DNA of 64,000 nt from Martinezella lusitana (GTDB taxonomy: Bacteria; Pseudomonadota; Alphaproteobacteria; Rhizobiales; Rhizobiaceae), in assembly GCF_016901135.1 (NCBI RefSeq), contig NZ_JAFEVL010000061.1, forward strand, positions 62,001 to 126,000, read 5' to 3'. Numbering within the stretch: position 1 is the first letter of the stretch; each line of letters starts with the position of its first letter. Made by a program: the position numbers and the translations under genes. This document shows, piece after piece, positions 26,181-35,316 of this stretch. The notes under the pieces were generated by a model that saw only the letters and a program-made list of their open reading frames with translations, did not search any database and was not told the origin of the DNA.

Positions 26181-27023
26181 ATGGCACGCAAAGTCACTAC
26201 GCAACGCAAGGTGTTCGTGTCGGTGGTCGCCTGGATCGTCGCCCTGCTCATCTTCTTCCCGATCCTGTGGACGATCCTGACGAGCTTCAAAACGGAAGGG
26301 GATGCGATCGCCTCGCCGCCGCAGTTCCTCTTCTTCCACTGGACGCTGGAGAATTATTTCGAGGTGCAGTCGCGCTCGGATTATTTCCTCCACTTCGGCA
26401 ACTCGGTCATCATCGCCTTCGGTTCGACGATCCTCGGCCTGATCGTCGCCGTTCCCGCCGCCTGGGCCATGGCATTTTCGCCGACCAAGCGGACCAAGGA
26501 CGTGTTGATGTGGATGCTGTCCACGAAGATGATGCCGCCGGTCGGCGCCTTCATTCCGATCTATCTGCTGTTCCAGGGCTTCGGACTGCTCAACAACCAG
26601 TTCGCCAGCCGGGTCGGCATGGTGGTCGTGCTGATGCTGATCAACCTGCCGATCATCGTCTGGATGCTCTATACCTACTTCAAGGAAATCCCCGGCGAGA
26701 TCCTAGAAGCGGCCCGCATGGATGGCGCGACGCTGGTAAAGGAGATCATCTACGTGCTGACGCCGATGGCGATCCCCGGCCTTGCCTCGACGATGTTGCT
26801 CAATATCATCCTCGCATGGAACGAGGCGTTCTGGACGCTCAACCTGTCTGCCGTCGACGCGGCACCGCTGAGCACCTTCATCGCCTCCTATTCCAGCCCG
26901 GAGGGCCTGTTCTATGCCAAGCTTTCGGCGGCATCGACCATGGCGATCGCTCCGATCCTGATCCTCGGCTGGTTCAGCCAAAAACAACTCGTTCGCGGCC
27001 TCACCTTCGGCGCGGTTAAGTAA
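26181..27023 (+). CDS. smoG: Polyol ABC transporter permease 2
   Basis: A 280-residue CUT1 permease of the MalG type with six membrane segments and the EAA loop EAARMDGATLVKEIIYVLTP near residue 175. It pairs with the preceding permease to form the channel. The gene begins one base after smoF and ends eleven bases before the ATPase gene, so the three are co-expressed. Confidence 0.92.
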   Translation: MARKVTTQRKVFVSVVAWIVALLIFFPILWTILTSFKTEGDAIASPPQFLFFHWTLENYFEVQSRSDYFLHFGNSVIIAFGSTILGLIVAVPAAWAMAFSPTKRTKDVLMWMLSTKMMPPVGAFIPIYLLFQGFGLLNNQFASRVGMVVVLMLINLPIIVWMLYTYFKEIPGEILEAARMDGATLVKEIIYVLTPMAIPGLASTMLLNIILAWNEAFWTLNLSAVDAAPLSTFIASYSSPEGLFYAKLSAASTMAIAPILILGWFSQKQLVRGLTFGAVK

Positions 27024-27034
27024 GGGAGAGAAAC

Positions 27035-28033
27035 ATGGGTAGCATTGTCCTTAAGAAGGTTTCTAAGGTCTTTGGCGAAGCCAAGGTCATCCCTTCCATC
27101 GACCTCGAAATCAACAATGGTGAGTTCGTGGTGTTCGTCGGCCCGTCGGGTTGCGGCAAATCCACGCTGCTGCGTCTGATCGCCGGTCTCGAAGACGTCT
27201 CCGGCGGCCAGATCCTGATCGACGGCAAGGATGGCACCAATCTGAAGCCATCCGACCGAGGGTTGGCCATGGTGTTCCAGTCCTATGCGCTCTATCCGCA
27301 TATGAGTGTACGCAAGAACATCGCCTTTCCGCTGAAGATGGCGAATATGCCGCAGGCGGAAATCGACAAGAAGGTGGCGGACGCAGCGCGCGTCCTCAAT
27401 CTGACAGACTATCTGGAGCGCAAGCCGCGCCAGCTTTCCGGCGGCCAGCGCCAGCGCGTTGCCATCGGCCGCGCCATCGTGCGCCAGCCGGCGGCCTTCC
27501 TGTTCGACGAGCCTTTGTCGAACCTGGACGCGGCGCTACGCGTCAACATGCGCCTCGAGATCAGCGAGCTGCATCAGCAGCTTAAGACGACGATGGTCTA
27601 CGTGACGCACGATCAGGTCGAAGCCATGACCATGGCCGACAAGATCGTCGTGCTTAACCGCGGCAACATCGAGCAGGTGGGCTCGCCGCTGGAGCTCTAC
27701 AAGAGCCCGCGCAATATCTTCGTCGCCGGCTTCATCGGCTCGCCGAAGATGAACCTTGTGAAGGGCGCCTATGCGCAGAGCCTTGGCGGCGACACGATCG
27801 GCGTGCGGCCGGAACATATCCTGCTCTCGACCACCTCGGGTGACTGGCAGGGCAAGGTGACCGTCGCCGAGCATCTTGGCTCCGACACGTTCCTGCACAT
27901 CGACGTCGACGGGATCGGCACGGTGACCGCGCGCGGTTCCGGCGATTTCCCTGCCCGCGCCGGAGATACCGTCTACCTGACCCCAGACAAGGCGCATATC
28001 CACCGGTTCAACGCCGAAGGATTGTCGATCTGA
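27035..28033 (+). CDS. smoK: Polyol ABC transporter ATP-binding protein
   Basis: A 332-residue ATPase of the MalK/UgpC type. Walker A is GPSGCGKST near residue 37, the signature LSGGQRQRVAIGRA near 134, Walker B AAFLFDEP, and the switch His is in VTHDQVEAMT. A C-terminal regulatory OB-like domain (GVRPEHILLS onward) is present. GGAGAG precedes the start. It energises the import of the polyol bound by the smoE product. Confidence 0.94.
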   Translation: MGSIVLKKVSKVFGEAKVIPSIDLEINNGEFVVFVGPSGCGKSTLLRLIAGLEDVSGGQILIDGKDGTNLKPSDRGLAMVFQSYALYPHMSVRKNIAFPLKMANMPQAEIDKKVADAARVLNLTDYLERKPRQLSGGQRQRVAIGRAIVRQPAAFLFDEPLSNLDAALRVNMRLEISELHQQLKTTMVYVTHDQVEAMTMADKIVVLNRGNIEQVGSPLELYKSPRNIFVAGFIGSPKMNLVKGAYAQSLGGDTIGVRPEHILLSTTSGDWQGKVTVAEHLGSDTFLHIDVDGIGTVTARGSGDFPARAGDTVYLTPDKAHIHRFNAEGLSI

Positions 28034-28186
28034 GCCACAAGCCGAGGCCGTGCGCGCCGCACACGCTCGGCAAATGCATCTGTCCCGGTCCGCATCCATC
28101 GATATCTGCGGGCCGGGAAGCATACCAGCCGGGACGGTCCACCCAAGCCGTCCGGAGCCAGAGACCTTTCCAGAAGGACTAGAGAC

Positions 28187-29668
28187 ATGACGTGCAAATT
28201 ATCGCTCGCAACTCTCCAGGAGGCGGCCGCAACGGCCGCCATTCCCGCATATGATCCGAAGTCGCTGTCGGCGGGCATCGTGCATTTCGGTGTCGGTAAT
28301 TTCCATCGCGCGCATCAGGCAATCTATCTCGACGACCTGTTCAACGCCGGCCACGACCATGACTGGGCGATCATTGGCGCGGGCGTGCTACCGTCCGATG
28401 CCGCCATGCGGGAAAAGCTCGCCGCCCAGGACTTTCTGACGACCGTCGTCGAGCAGGACAACAACCGCACGGCTGCCCGCGTCACCGCGCCCATGGTTGG
28501 CATCCTGCCGGTCGGCGATGCCAAGACGATCATCGCCAAGCTTGCCGATCCCACCATTCGCATCGTCTCGATGACGATTACCGAAGGCGGCTATTTCATC
28601 GATGCCTCCGGCAAGTTCAATCCGGCCCATCCGGCGATCGTCGCCGACGGACAGAACCCTGACGCGCCGAAGACGGTGTTCGGCCTTGTTGTCGCCGGCC
28701 TCAAGGTGCGCCGCGCTGCCGGCCTGCAGCCGTTCACCGTCATGTCCTGCGACAATATCCCCCATAACGGTGGCGTCACCAAAGCCGCGGTCATTGGTAC
28801 GGCACGGCTTTCCGATCCGGCCTTTGCCGACTGGATCGCCGAAAATGTCGCCTTCCCGAACGGCATGGTCGACCGTATCACGCCGGCGACCGGCACGCGC
28901 GAGATCGATCTGCTCAAGGATGTTTTCGATATCGAGGACAATTGGCCCGTCTATTGCGAGGAATTCAAGCAATGGGTGCTGGAAGACAATTTTCCGGCAG
29001 GCCGCCCGGCGCTTGAGAAGGTCGGCGTTACCTTCGTGCCGGACGTTACGCCCTATGAGCACATGAAGATCCGCATCCTCAACGGCGGCCATGCGGCCAT
29101 CGCCTATCCGGCGGCGCTGATGGACGTGCATTTCGTGCATGAGGCGATGGAGGAACCGTTGATCCGCGCCTATCTCGCCAAGCTCGAGAATGACGAGATC
29201 ATTCCGGTCATTCCGCCGGTGCCGAACACGGTGCTCGCGGATTACTTCAAGCAGATCGAGCGGCGCTTCTCCAATCCGAAGATCGCCGACACCATTCCGC
29301 GTCTGGCGCAGGACGGCTCCAACCGCCAGCCGAAGTTCATCCTGCCGTCCACAGCCGATCGCTTGAGCCGCGGCGAGGATGTCGTCGGTCTCGCGCTGGT
29401 CTCCGCGCTGTGGTGCCGATATTTCGCCGGCAAAACCGACAGCGGCCAGGATATCGTTTTCAACGATGCCAGCGCCGAGCGGCTGCATGAAGCCGCTTTA
29501 AAGGCAAAGGACGATCCGGATGCCTTCCTGGTGTTCGACGATATCTTCGGCACCGTCGCCAAATCCGATCTCTTCCGCAAGCGCTTCGCGCATGCCCTAA
29601 AAACGCTGTGGGAAAAGGGTACCCGCGTCACCCTGCAGCTATACCTGGACAACAAACTCGCGGAATAA
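28187..29668 (+). CDS. mtlK: Mannitol 2-dehydrogenase (long-chain polyol dehydrogenase)
   Basis: A 493-residue cytoplasmic NAD-dependent dehydrogenase that oxidises D-mannitol, and often other polyols such as D-arabitol, to the ketose. IVHFGVGNFHRAHQAIYLDDL is the N-terminal dinucleotide region. The catalytic Lys, Asn and His are in MKIRILNGGHAAIAYPA (K-x4-N-x2-H). Length and sequence match MtlK/UxuB-type enzymes. It lies 153 bases after smoK in the same direction and is followed by an intrinsic terminator. No short-chain sorbitol dehydrogenase (SmoS) is present, so substrates other than mannitol must rely on this enzyme or on ones elsewhere. Confidence 0.93.
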   Translation: MTCKLSLATLQEAAATAAIPAYDPKSLSAGIVHFGVGNFHRAHQAIYLDDLFNAGHDHDWAIIGAGVLPSDAAMREKLAAQDFLTTVVEQDNNRTAARVTAPMVGILPVGDAKTIIAKLADPTIRIVSMTITEGGYFIDASGKFNPAHPAIVADGQNPDAPKTVFGLVVAGLKVRRAAGLQPFTVMSCDNIPHNGGVTKAAVIGTARLSDPAFADWIAENVAFPNGMVDRITPATGTREIDLLKDVFDIEDNWPVYCEEFKQWVLEDNFPAGRPALEKVGVTFVPDVTPYEHMKIRILNGGHAAIAYPAALMDVHFVHEAMEEPLIRAYLAKLENDEIIPVIPPVPNTVLADYFKQIERRFSNPKIADTIPRLAQDGSNRQPKFILPSTADRLSRGEDVVGLALVSALWCRYFAGKTDSGQDIVFNDASAERLHEAALKAKDDPDAFLVFDDIFGTVAKSDLFRKRFAHALKTLWEKGTRVTLQLYLDNKLAE

Positions 29669-29674
29669 CTTCTG

Positions 29675-29707
29675 AACGGTCGGAGTTCTCCTGCTCCGGC
29701 CGTTTTT
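29675..29707 (+). terminator. Intrinsic terminator after mtlK
   Basis: ACGGTCGGAG pairs with CTCCGGCCGT (one G-T wobble) and runs into TTTTT. It begins seven bases after the mtlK stop, suggesting that the phosphatase and kinase genes downstream are expressed by read-through or from their own promoter. Confidence 0.75.
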
Positions 29708-29766
29708 CATTGTCATGCCGGTATTAGGGTCGGCGGGACAGCAACAGAATTCGGGTTGGATCTACG

Positions 29767-30441
29767 ATGACCGATGCGGAGAAGGGGCTCGTAATCTTCG
29801 ATTGCGATGGCGTGCTTGTCGATAGCGAGCCGCTATCGGTCAGCGTGCTCATCCAGGCGATGCACGATGTCGGCGTGGATATGAGCGAGGAGGATGTCTA
29901 CAGCCGCTTCCTCGGCAAGAGCCTCGCGACGCTCGTTGACACGCTGCAGACGGAATTCGATGTCTTCATCGACCAGGTTTTTCTCGATCGCATCCGCAAC
30001 GACCTTTACGAGCGCTTCAAGCACGAGCTGAAGCCGATCGACGGTATTGCGGCGACGCTGGATGCGCTTTCGCTCCCGCGTTGTGTTGCATCTTCGAGCC
30101 AGCTGGAACGTATCCGGCTCTCGCTCGGGGTGACCGGCCTTCTGCAGCGTCTGGAGCCGAATATCTTCAGCGCCAGCATGGTCAAGCGAGGCAAGCCCGC
30201 ACCGGATCTCTTCCTCTTTGCCGCCGAACGGATGGGGGTCGCTCCAGGAGACTGTATCGTCGTCGAAGACAGTCCGGCGGGGATCACGGCGGCGCGGGCG
30301 GCGGGCATGACGGTTTTCGCCTTTACCGGTGGTTCGCACGCTCATTCACCCAGTTATCGCGCGGAACTGGAGCAGCTTTCTCCTGAAGTCGTGTTTGACG
30401 CGATGCCGGATTTGATACAACTTGTCCGCAACAAGAGATAA
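29767..30441 (+). CDS. HAD-superfamily sugar-phosphatase-like hydrolase
   Basis: A 224-residue subfamily IA HAD hydrolase. Motif I is FDCDGVLVDSEPLS with both catalytic Asp residues, motif II lies near CVASSSQLERI, Lys is in KRGKPAPDLF, and motif IV is VVEDSPAGITAA. This resembles phosphatases or beta-phosphoglucomutases acting on small sugar phosphates. It sits between mtlK and a FGGY kinase, twenty bases before the latter, so it may remove toxic or dead-end polyol phosphates. The substrate is not determined by sequence. Confidence 0.87.
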   Translation: MTDAEKGLVIFDCDGVLVDSEPLSVSVLIQAMHDVGVDMSEEDVYSRFLGKSLATLVDTLQTEFDVFIDQVFLDRIRNDLYERFKHELKPIDGIAATLDALSLPRCVASSSQLERIRLSLGVTGLLQRLEPNIFSASMVKRGKPAPDLFLFAAERMGVAPGDCIVVEDSPAGITAARAAGMTVFAFTGGSHAHSPSYRAELEQLSPEVVFDAMPDLIQLVRNKR

Positions 30442-30461
30442 GTGGTCGGGACCTCTTTTGC

Positions 30462-32045
30462 ATGCGTGATCACGTGGTTGCGGTCGATATCGGCACAGGC
30501 AGCGCACGCGCCGGTGTCTTCACGGCGAACGGCTCACTGCTGGGAAAAAGCGAATATCCGATCTTGATGAATCGCCCGCGTGAAAACCACGCCGAGCATG
30601 ATTCCGAAGATATTTGGGCCGCCGTCTGCGCGGCCGTTCGTGGCGCGGTGAAGGTCTCCGGCGTCGATGCATCCGCTATCGGCGCGATCGGGTTCGATGC
30701 TACCTGTTCGCTGGTCGTGCGCGACAGGCAGGGCAGGCAGTTGACGGTTTCCACTGATGGCGAGAACCGTTTCGATACCCTCGTCTGGCTCGATCATCGG
30801 GCGCTTGCCGAGGCGGATTACTGCACGGCGACGGGGCACGAGGTTCTCGACTATTCCGGCGAGTTCATGTCGCCGGAAATGGAAATGCCGAAGCTGATGT
30901 GGCTGAAAGAGAACCTGCCCGAAAGCTGGGCGCAGGCAGGCTATTTCTTCGATCTCGCGGATTTCATGACCTGGAAGGCGACGGGTTCGTCGGCGCGCTC
31001 GCGCTGCACGCTCGTGGCGAAATGGAACTATCTCGCCCATCGCCAACCGGCTTGGCAGGCGGATTTCCTCAACGTGATCGGCCTCGGCGATCTGCGGGAG
31101 CGTGGCGGCCTGCCCGAGGAGAGCGTTCCCGTCGGAAAGAGCATGGGAACGCTGACGGCGGAGGCTGCCGAGGCGTTGGGGCTCGATCGCGCCTGTCATG
31201 TCGGCGCCGGCATGATCGACGCCTATGCAGGCGCGCTCGGTGCTCTCGGCGGGCATGCCGGCGATCTCGGCACCCTGGAACACCAGCTGGCACTCATCGC
31301 GGGAACGTCAAGCTGCATCGTCTCCTTCGCGCGCGAACGCAAGCGCAGCACCGGCATGTGGGGGCCTTATTACGAGGCTGTCTTTCCGGGCATGTGGCTT
31401 GCCGAAGCCGGGCAATCGGCAACGGGCGCGCTGCTCGACCATATCGTCAGCATGCATGCGGCCGGCGGCCAGCCGACGGCGGCATTGCACGACCGTATCG
31501 TCAAGAGGATCGCGGAGCTTCGGCTTGCCGAGGGCGAATCCCTCGGCGGACGCATCCATGTGCTGCCCGATTTTCACGGCAATCGGTCACCACTGGCCGA
31601 TCCGCATGCGATGGGGGTCATCAGCGGCATGACGCTTGACGCTTCCTTCGACGGCCTTTGCCGGCTCTATTGGCGTACCAGCATCGGCATAGCGCTCGGT
31701 ATCCGCCATATCCTCGACAGGATGCGCGACTATGGCTACGTGCATGACACGCTGCATGTCGCCGGCGGCCATGTGAAGAACTCGGTGCTCATGGAGCTCT
31801 ATTCCGACGTCACCGGCTGCAGGGTCGTCGTTCCGAAAATGAACGAAGCGGTGCTGCTCGGGACCGCAATCGCGGCTTCCGTTTCCTGCGGTCTTCATGA
31901 AAGCCTGGCCGTGGCTGGCGCCGCTATGTATCCGGGCGGTTACGAACGTCTGCCGGATACCGGCAAGAAGGCGCTCTACGATCGCGAATACAGGCGCTTC
32001 CTTGCCATGTACCGGCATCGGGCCGAACTGGACGCGATGGAATAG
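30462..32045 (+). CDS. FGGY-family pentulose/polyol kinase
   Basis: A 527-residue ATP-dependent sugar kinase. VAVDIGTGSARAGVF is the first phosphate loop, IGFDATCSLVV and VWLDHRA follow, GAGMIDAYAGALGALGG precedes the second ATP region, and HVAGGHVKNSVLMELYSDVTG is the FGGY C-terminal signature. The length and the FDATCSL motif suit the D-ribulose kinase (ribulokinase-like, YDR109C/FGGY) branch more than xylulokinase. In the polyol operon it would phosphorylate a ketose made by the dehydrogenase, for example D-ribulose or D-xylulose from a pentitol. Exact specificity is inference. Confidence 0.87.
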   Translation: MRDHVVAVDIGTGSARAGVFTANGSLLGKSEYPILMNRPRENHAEHDSEDIWAAVCAAVRGAVKVSGVDASAIGAIGFDATCSLVVRDRQGRQLTVSTDGENRFDTLVWLDHRALAEADYCTATGHEVLDYSGEFMSPEMEMPKLMWLKENLPESWAQAGYFFDLADFMTWKATGSSARSRCTLVAKWNYLAHRQPAWQADFLNVIGLGDLRERGGLPEESVPVGKSMGTLTAEAAEALGLDRACHVGAGMIDAYAGALGALGGHAGDLGTLEHQLALIAGTSSCIVSFARERKRSTGMWGPYYEAVFPGMWLAEAGQSATGALLDHIVSMHAAGGQPTAALHDRIVKRIAELRLAEGESLGGRIHVLPDFHGNRSPLADPHAMGVISGMTLDASFDGLCRLYWRTSIGIALGIRHILDRMRDYGYVHDTLHVAGGHVKNSVLMELYSDVTGCRVVVPKMNEAVLLGTAIAASVSCGLHESLAVAGAAMYPGGYERLPDTGKKALYDREYRRFLAMYRHRAELDAME

Positions 32046-32072
32046 TCGGTCGACTCGCCACGAGGGCGTCCG

Positions 32073-32981
32073 CTACCGCAGCGGCGCATAGGCAAACATG
32101 CCTTGCAGCTCTTCGATCCGGCGAATTCTGGTTTCCGCGGTTTCGCCGGCGGCTTGAATGACGGCTATGGCCAGGAATTCCAGCAGCGACATCATGGCCG
32201 AGAGGTTCTCGCGGCTATTGGCTCGCTGAGGCGGCAGCGACAGCGTGATGTTTGCGAATTCATGCGCCCATTCCGTGAATTGGCCGGTTGCCAGCAACAC
32301 CTTGTGTCCGGCGCGACGGGCGGAACGCGCTAGGAGTCGCGACGCGACGAAGCGCGGTGAATCGATGATGATGAGCAGGCCGTCTTCGGATTGCCCGCCC
32401 AGCAGCTCGACATAGCTGCCATTGGCCCCGTCGAGGAAGAGCACATGATCGCGGGCAAATGTCAGGCGGTCGCAGAGATGGCGCCCGAGCCCTGCAAGGC
32501 GGGGGTGGGCGGTGATGAAGACATTCTTGGATGAAAGGATCGTTGTCACCGCTTCCAGCCATTGCGGCTGGTTGGCCAGATTGTAGATATGCTGCAGCAT
32601 CTCGACCTGTTCAGCGATCTGGGTTGCGAGCGGGCGGCCCTCGCTGGCGTCCTTCTGAAGCTGCTCCATAATGTTAGGCAATTGTAACGTAACTGGGGTC
32701 AGGTTGTCCTTCAGATGGACCTTTATTCCGTCCAGTCCATGATAGCCGAGGGATCGCAGGAAACGCCCTACTGTCATCGGGCTCAGTTCCAGTCTATCGG
32801 CCACGGAGGAGGCCGTTTCGAAGGGCAGTTCATTCAGGTGTTCAGAGAAATACTTGGCAATACGTCGCTCGGCTGGTGTGCCAACCTTTATATATTCCCT
32901 AAGTTTCTGGCTAAGGTCTTCCAAATTTTGCGCCTCGCTGACGGTCTTTCCGATGTCTGGTCGCACCAACTGCTGGAACAA
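32073..32981 (-). CDS. MurR/RpiR family transcriptional regulator
   Basis: A 302-residue regulator. The N-terminal RpiR helix-turn-helix is ETASSVADRLELSPMTVGRFLRSLGY at about residues 55-80. The C-terminal SIS domain (TILSSKNVFITAHPRLAGLG, then LLIIIDSPRF) binds a phosphosugar. It converges on the FGGY kinase, 27 bases apart. It could respond to a sugar phosphate from the polyol pathway, but its target is not shown. The 197 bases upstream are AT-rich promoter DNA shared with the divergent CysZ-like gene. Confidence 0.88.
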   Translation of the reverse strand: MFQQLVRPDIGKTVSEAQNLEDLSQKLREYIKVGTPAERRIAKYFSEHLNELPFETASSVADRLELSPMTVGRFLRSLGYHGLDGIKVHLKDNLTPVTLQLPNIMEQLQKDASEGRPLATQIAEQVEMLQHIYNLANQPQWLEAVTTILSSKNVFITAHPRLAGLGRHLCDRLTFARDHVLFLDGANGSYVELLGGQSEDGLLIIIDSPRFVASRLLARSARRAGHKVLLATGQFTEWAHEFANITLSLPPQRANSRENLSAMMSLLEFLAIAVIQAAGETAETRIRRIEELQGMFAYAPLR

Positions 32982-33178
32982 TCGGGCGTGCAGATTTCAC
33001 AAAGCCGCCGATCTTGTTTTGGTTGTTGTTCTTAATATGGCCTCCAGAATATATTAGCTTAAACTTTATTACAACAATGCAAATTTTTAATTGAGCGTAT
33101 TCGTATACCGGCGGAGATATTGATATCGGCGCCGGCGCTACCTAGGTGTCTGATCACCAACCAGGAGATGTCGACCGA

Positions 33179-33892
33179 ATGATTGTTCTTGCTGCGCGCC
33201 TTTCCTTGGCAAACCTCTTCGCACCGGAAACGCGCAAGGTCTTCTGGAAGGTTCTAGGTCTGACATTGCTGGCGCTCGCCGCGTTCTGGTTCCTGCTGCG
33301 CGGCGTGTTCAATTCCTTCGCTCTGCCCTGGCTGCAAGGTCTTATGCCGTCCGCTTCGGATTGGACGAGTTGGCTTACATTCTTCCTCGCCATTCTGGCC
33401 GGCATCGTGCTGGCGCTGGCGATGGCGCTGCTGATCTCGCCGGTGACAGCATTGATCGCCGGCCTCTTTCTGGACGATGTCGCCGAGGTCGTGGAAAGGC
33501 GCGACTATCCTTCCGATTCACCGGGAAAGGCCATGCCGATCGCGGCCGCAATGAAAAGCTCGGTGCGGTTTCTCGGCGTGGTCATCGTCGGCAATATCGT
33601 CGCCCTGTTCCTGCTGTTCATTCCGGGCGTCAATCTGATCGCCTTCTTTCTGGTGAACGGCTATCTGCTCGGTCGGGAATTCTTCGAGTTCGCCGCGATG
33701 CGTTTTCGCTCGCCGGAAGAGGCGCGGCAGTTCCGCGTCAAGCATGCCTTCACCGTGTTCCTCGCCGGCCTCGCGATCGCCGCCTTTCTTGCCATCCCGC
33801 TTCTCAATCTGCTGACGCCGCTATTTGCGGCTGGCATGATGGTGCATCTGCACAAGCTGATCTCGCGCCAGGAGATGGGCCTGCGTGCATGA
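33179..33892 (+). CDS. EI24/CysZ-like inner-membrane protein
   Basis: A 237-residue membrane protein with about four to five hydrophobic segments (LGLTLLALAAFWFLL, WLTFFLAILAGIVLALAMALL, a pair around residue 135-165, and one near 195-215). The pattern and the acidic LFLDDVAEVVE segment match the EI24 family that includes the sulfate transporter CysZ. Rhizobial members are annotated as sulfate transporter family proteins without proof. The start at 33179 follows AGGAGA; an in-frame GTG at 33146 would add eleven residues. It converges on nth with six bases between stops. Confidence 0.78.
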   Translation: MIVLAARLSLANLFAPETRKVFWKVLGLTLLALAAFWFLLRGVFNSFALPWLQGLMPSASDWTSWLTFFLAILAGIVLALAMALLISPVTALIAGLFLDDVAEVVERRDYPSDSPGKAMPIAAAMKSSVRFLGVVIVGNIVALFLLFIPGVNLIAFFLVNGYLLGREFFEFAAMRFRSPEEARQFRVKHAFTVFLAGLAIAAFLAIPLLNLLTPLFAAGMMVHLHKLISRQEMGLRA

Positions 33893-33898
33893 CAGAGC

Positions 33899-34678
33899 CT
33901 AGCCGGCGGCTTCCGCACCGATGATCTGAGCGGGCAGCTCGATCAACGGGGCAGGGATGTCCCAGGTTTTTTCGGGCGAGCGACAGAGATCCGCGATGAC
34001 GCAACGCTCGCATTCCGGCTTGCGCGCCTTGCAGCAATAGCGCCCATGCAGGATCAGCCAATGGTGGGCGTGGTAGAGATATTGGTCAGGGATCACCTTC
34101 ATCAGCCGTTGTTCGACTTCGTCAGGCGTCTTGCCGGGGGCCAGCAGCAGCCGGTTGGCAATACGGAAGATGTGCGTGTCGACAGCCATCGTCGCCTGAC
34201 CGAAGGCCATCGACAGTACGACATTGGCGGTCTTGCGGCCGACACCCGGCAAGGTCATCAGCTCCTCGCGCGTCCGTGGCACCTCGCCGCCGAAATCCGT
34301 GATCAGCTTTTCCGACAGCGCGACGACGTTCTTCGCCTTGTTGCGGTAAAGGCCGATCGTCTTGATATAGTCGCGGATGCGCTCCTCGCCGAGATCGAGC
34401 ATCTTCTGCGGCGTATCGGCAATGGCGAAGAGGGCGCGGGTCGCCTTGTTGACGCCGACATCGGTCGCCTGTGCCGACAGCGCCACGGCAACGACGAGGG
34501 TGAAGGGATTGACATGCTCCAGCTCGCCCTTCGGCTCCGGCCGCTGGATGGAGAAGCGGCGGAAGATCTCTTCCAGATCCGCCTTCGAATAAAGGCTCTT
34601 CGACGCCGGCTTGCGGCCTGCGGTCGCATTTGACTTTTTCGCGGTTTGGGTGCTGGATTTGATCTTAAGATTTGCCAT
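33899..34678 (-). CDS. nth: Endonuclease III
   Basis: A 259-residue base-excision glycosylase/AP lyase for oxidised pyrimidines. The helix-hairpin-helix is LPGVGRKTANVVL with the catalytic Lys, followed by VDTHIFRIANRL with the catalytic Asp. The iron-sulfur loop C-x6-C-x2-C-x5-C is present as CKARKPECERCVIADLC. A Lys/Ser-rich N-terminal tail of about 30 residues is typical of rhizobial homologues. The ATG at 34678 is preferred; a longer in-frame start would run through the divergent DUF2244 gene. Starts of the two genes are 22 bases apart. Confidence 0.96.
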   Translation of the reverse strand: MANLKIKSSTQTAKKSNATAGRKPASKSLYSKADLEEIFRRFSIQRPEPKGELEHVNPFTLVVAVALSAQATDVGVNKATRALFAIADTPQKMLDLGEERIRDYIKTIGLYRNKAKNVVALSEKLITDFGGEVPRTREELMTLPGVGRKTANVVLSMAFGQATMAVDTHIFRIANRLLLAPGKTPDEVEQRLMKVIPDQYLYHAHHWLILHGRYCCKARKPECERCVIADLCRSPEKTWDIPAPLIELPAQIIGAEAAG

Positions 34679-34700
34679 GAACGACCTATACTCAAGTCCT

Positions 34701-35204
34701 ATGACGGAACGCAACGCCGATACTGCGGCAGACGGCAACAGACCGGTTTTCGCCGCCGAATTGTTCCCCCATCGCTCGCTGGGACGAAAGGGGTTCAGGA
34801 TCATGCTGGCCCTGGCAGGTGCCTTCTGCCTCTTCTACAGCGTTCTGTTTGTCGCGGAGGGCGCATGGCCGATCGGCCTCTTCTTCGGCGCCGATTTCTT
34901 CCTGCTCTACGGGGCTTTCTGGCTGAATTACCGCTCCGGGCGCGTGCGCGAGGAGGTCACGGTGTCGCGTACCAATGTGTCCATCCGCAAATTCTCGCCC
35001 ACCGGGCGAATGGTGGAGCATCGCTTCAATCCGTTCTGGACGCGTTTCCTCGTTCGCCGCCACCGTGAGATCGGCGTCGTATCCATGCATGTTCGCGACA
35101 GAAACCACGATACCGATGTCGGCTCCTTCCTCAATCCGGAAGATCGGGAGAGCTTTGCCAAGGCCTTCAAGCGCGCCCTGGCGACAGTGACGCAGAAGAT
35201 ATGA
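34701..35204 (+). CDS. DUF2244 domain protein
   Basis: A 167-residue membrane protein. Two hydrophobic segments (IMLALAGAFCLFYSVLFVAEG and IGLFFGADFFLLYGAFWLNY) span roughly residues 37-80, followed by a cytoplasmic beta-rich domain with SRTNVSIRKFSPTGRMVEHRFNP, the DUF2244 pattern. GSFLNPEDRESFAKAFKRAL ends the protein. Function unknown; a homologue is often found beside nth in rhizobia, as here, sharing a divergent promoter region. Confidence 0.85.
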   Translation: MTERNADTAADGNRPVFAAELFPHRSLGRKGFRIMLALAGAFCLFYSVLFVAEGAWPIGLFFGADFFLLYGAFWLNYRSGRVREEVTVSRTNVSIRKFSPTGRMVEHRFNPFWTRFLVRRHREIGVVSMHVRDRNHDTDVGSFLNPEDRESFAKAFKRALATVTQKI

Positions 35205-35316
35205 GCGGGCCTGTCAAAACCGACGGCATCACATTTTCGCAGACGGGCCGCCTGCGCAAGAAACGGGTGGTTTTGCCTCCCTTGCCGTGGTTTTCTCCTT
35301 TCCAAGGAGAAAGATC

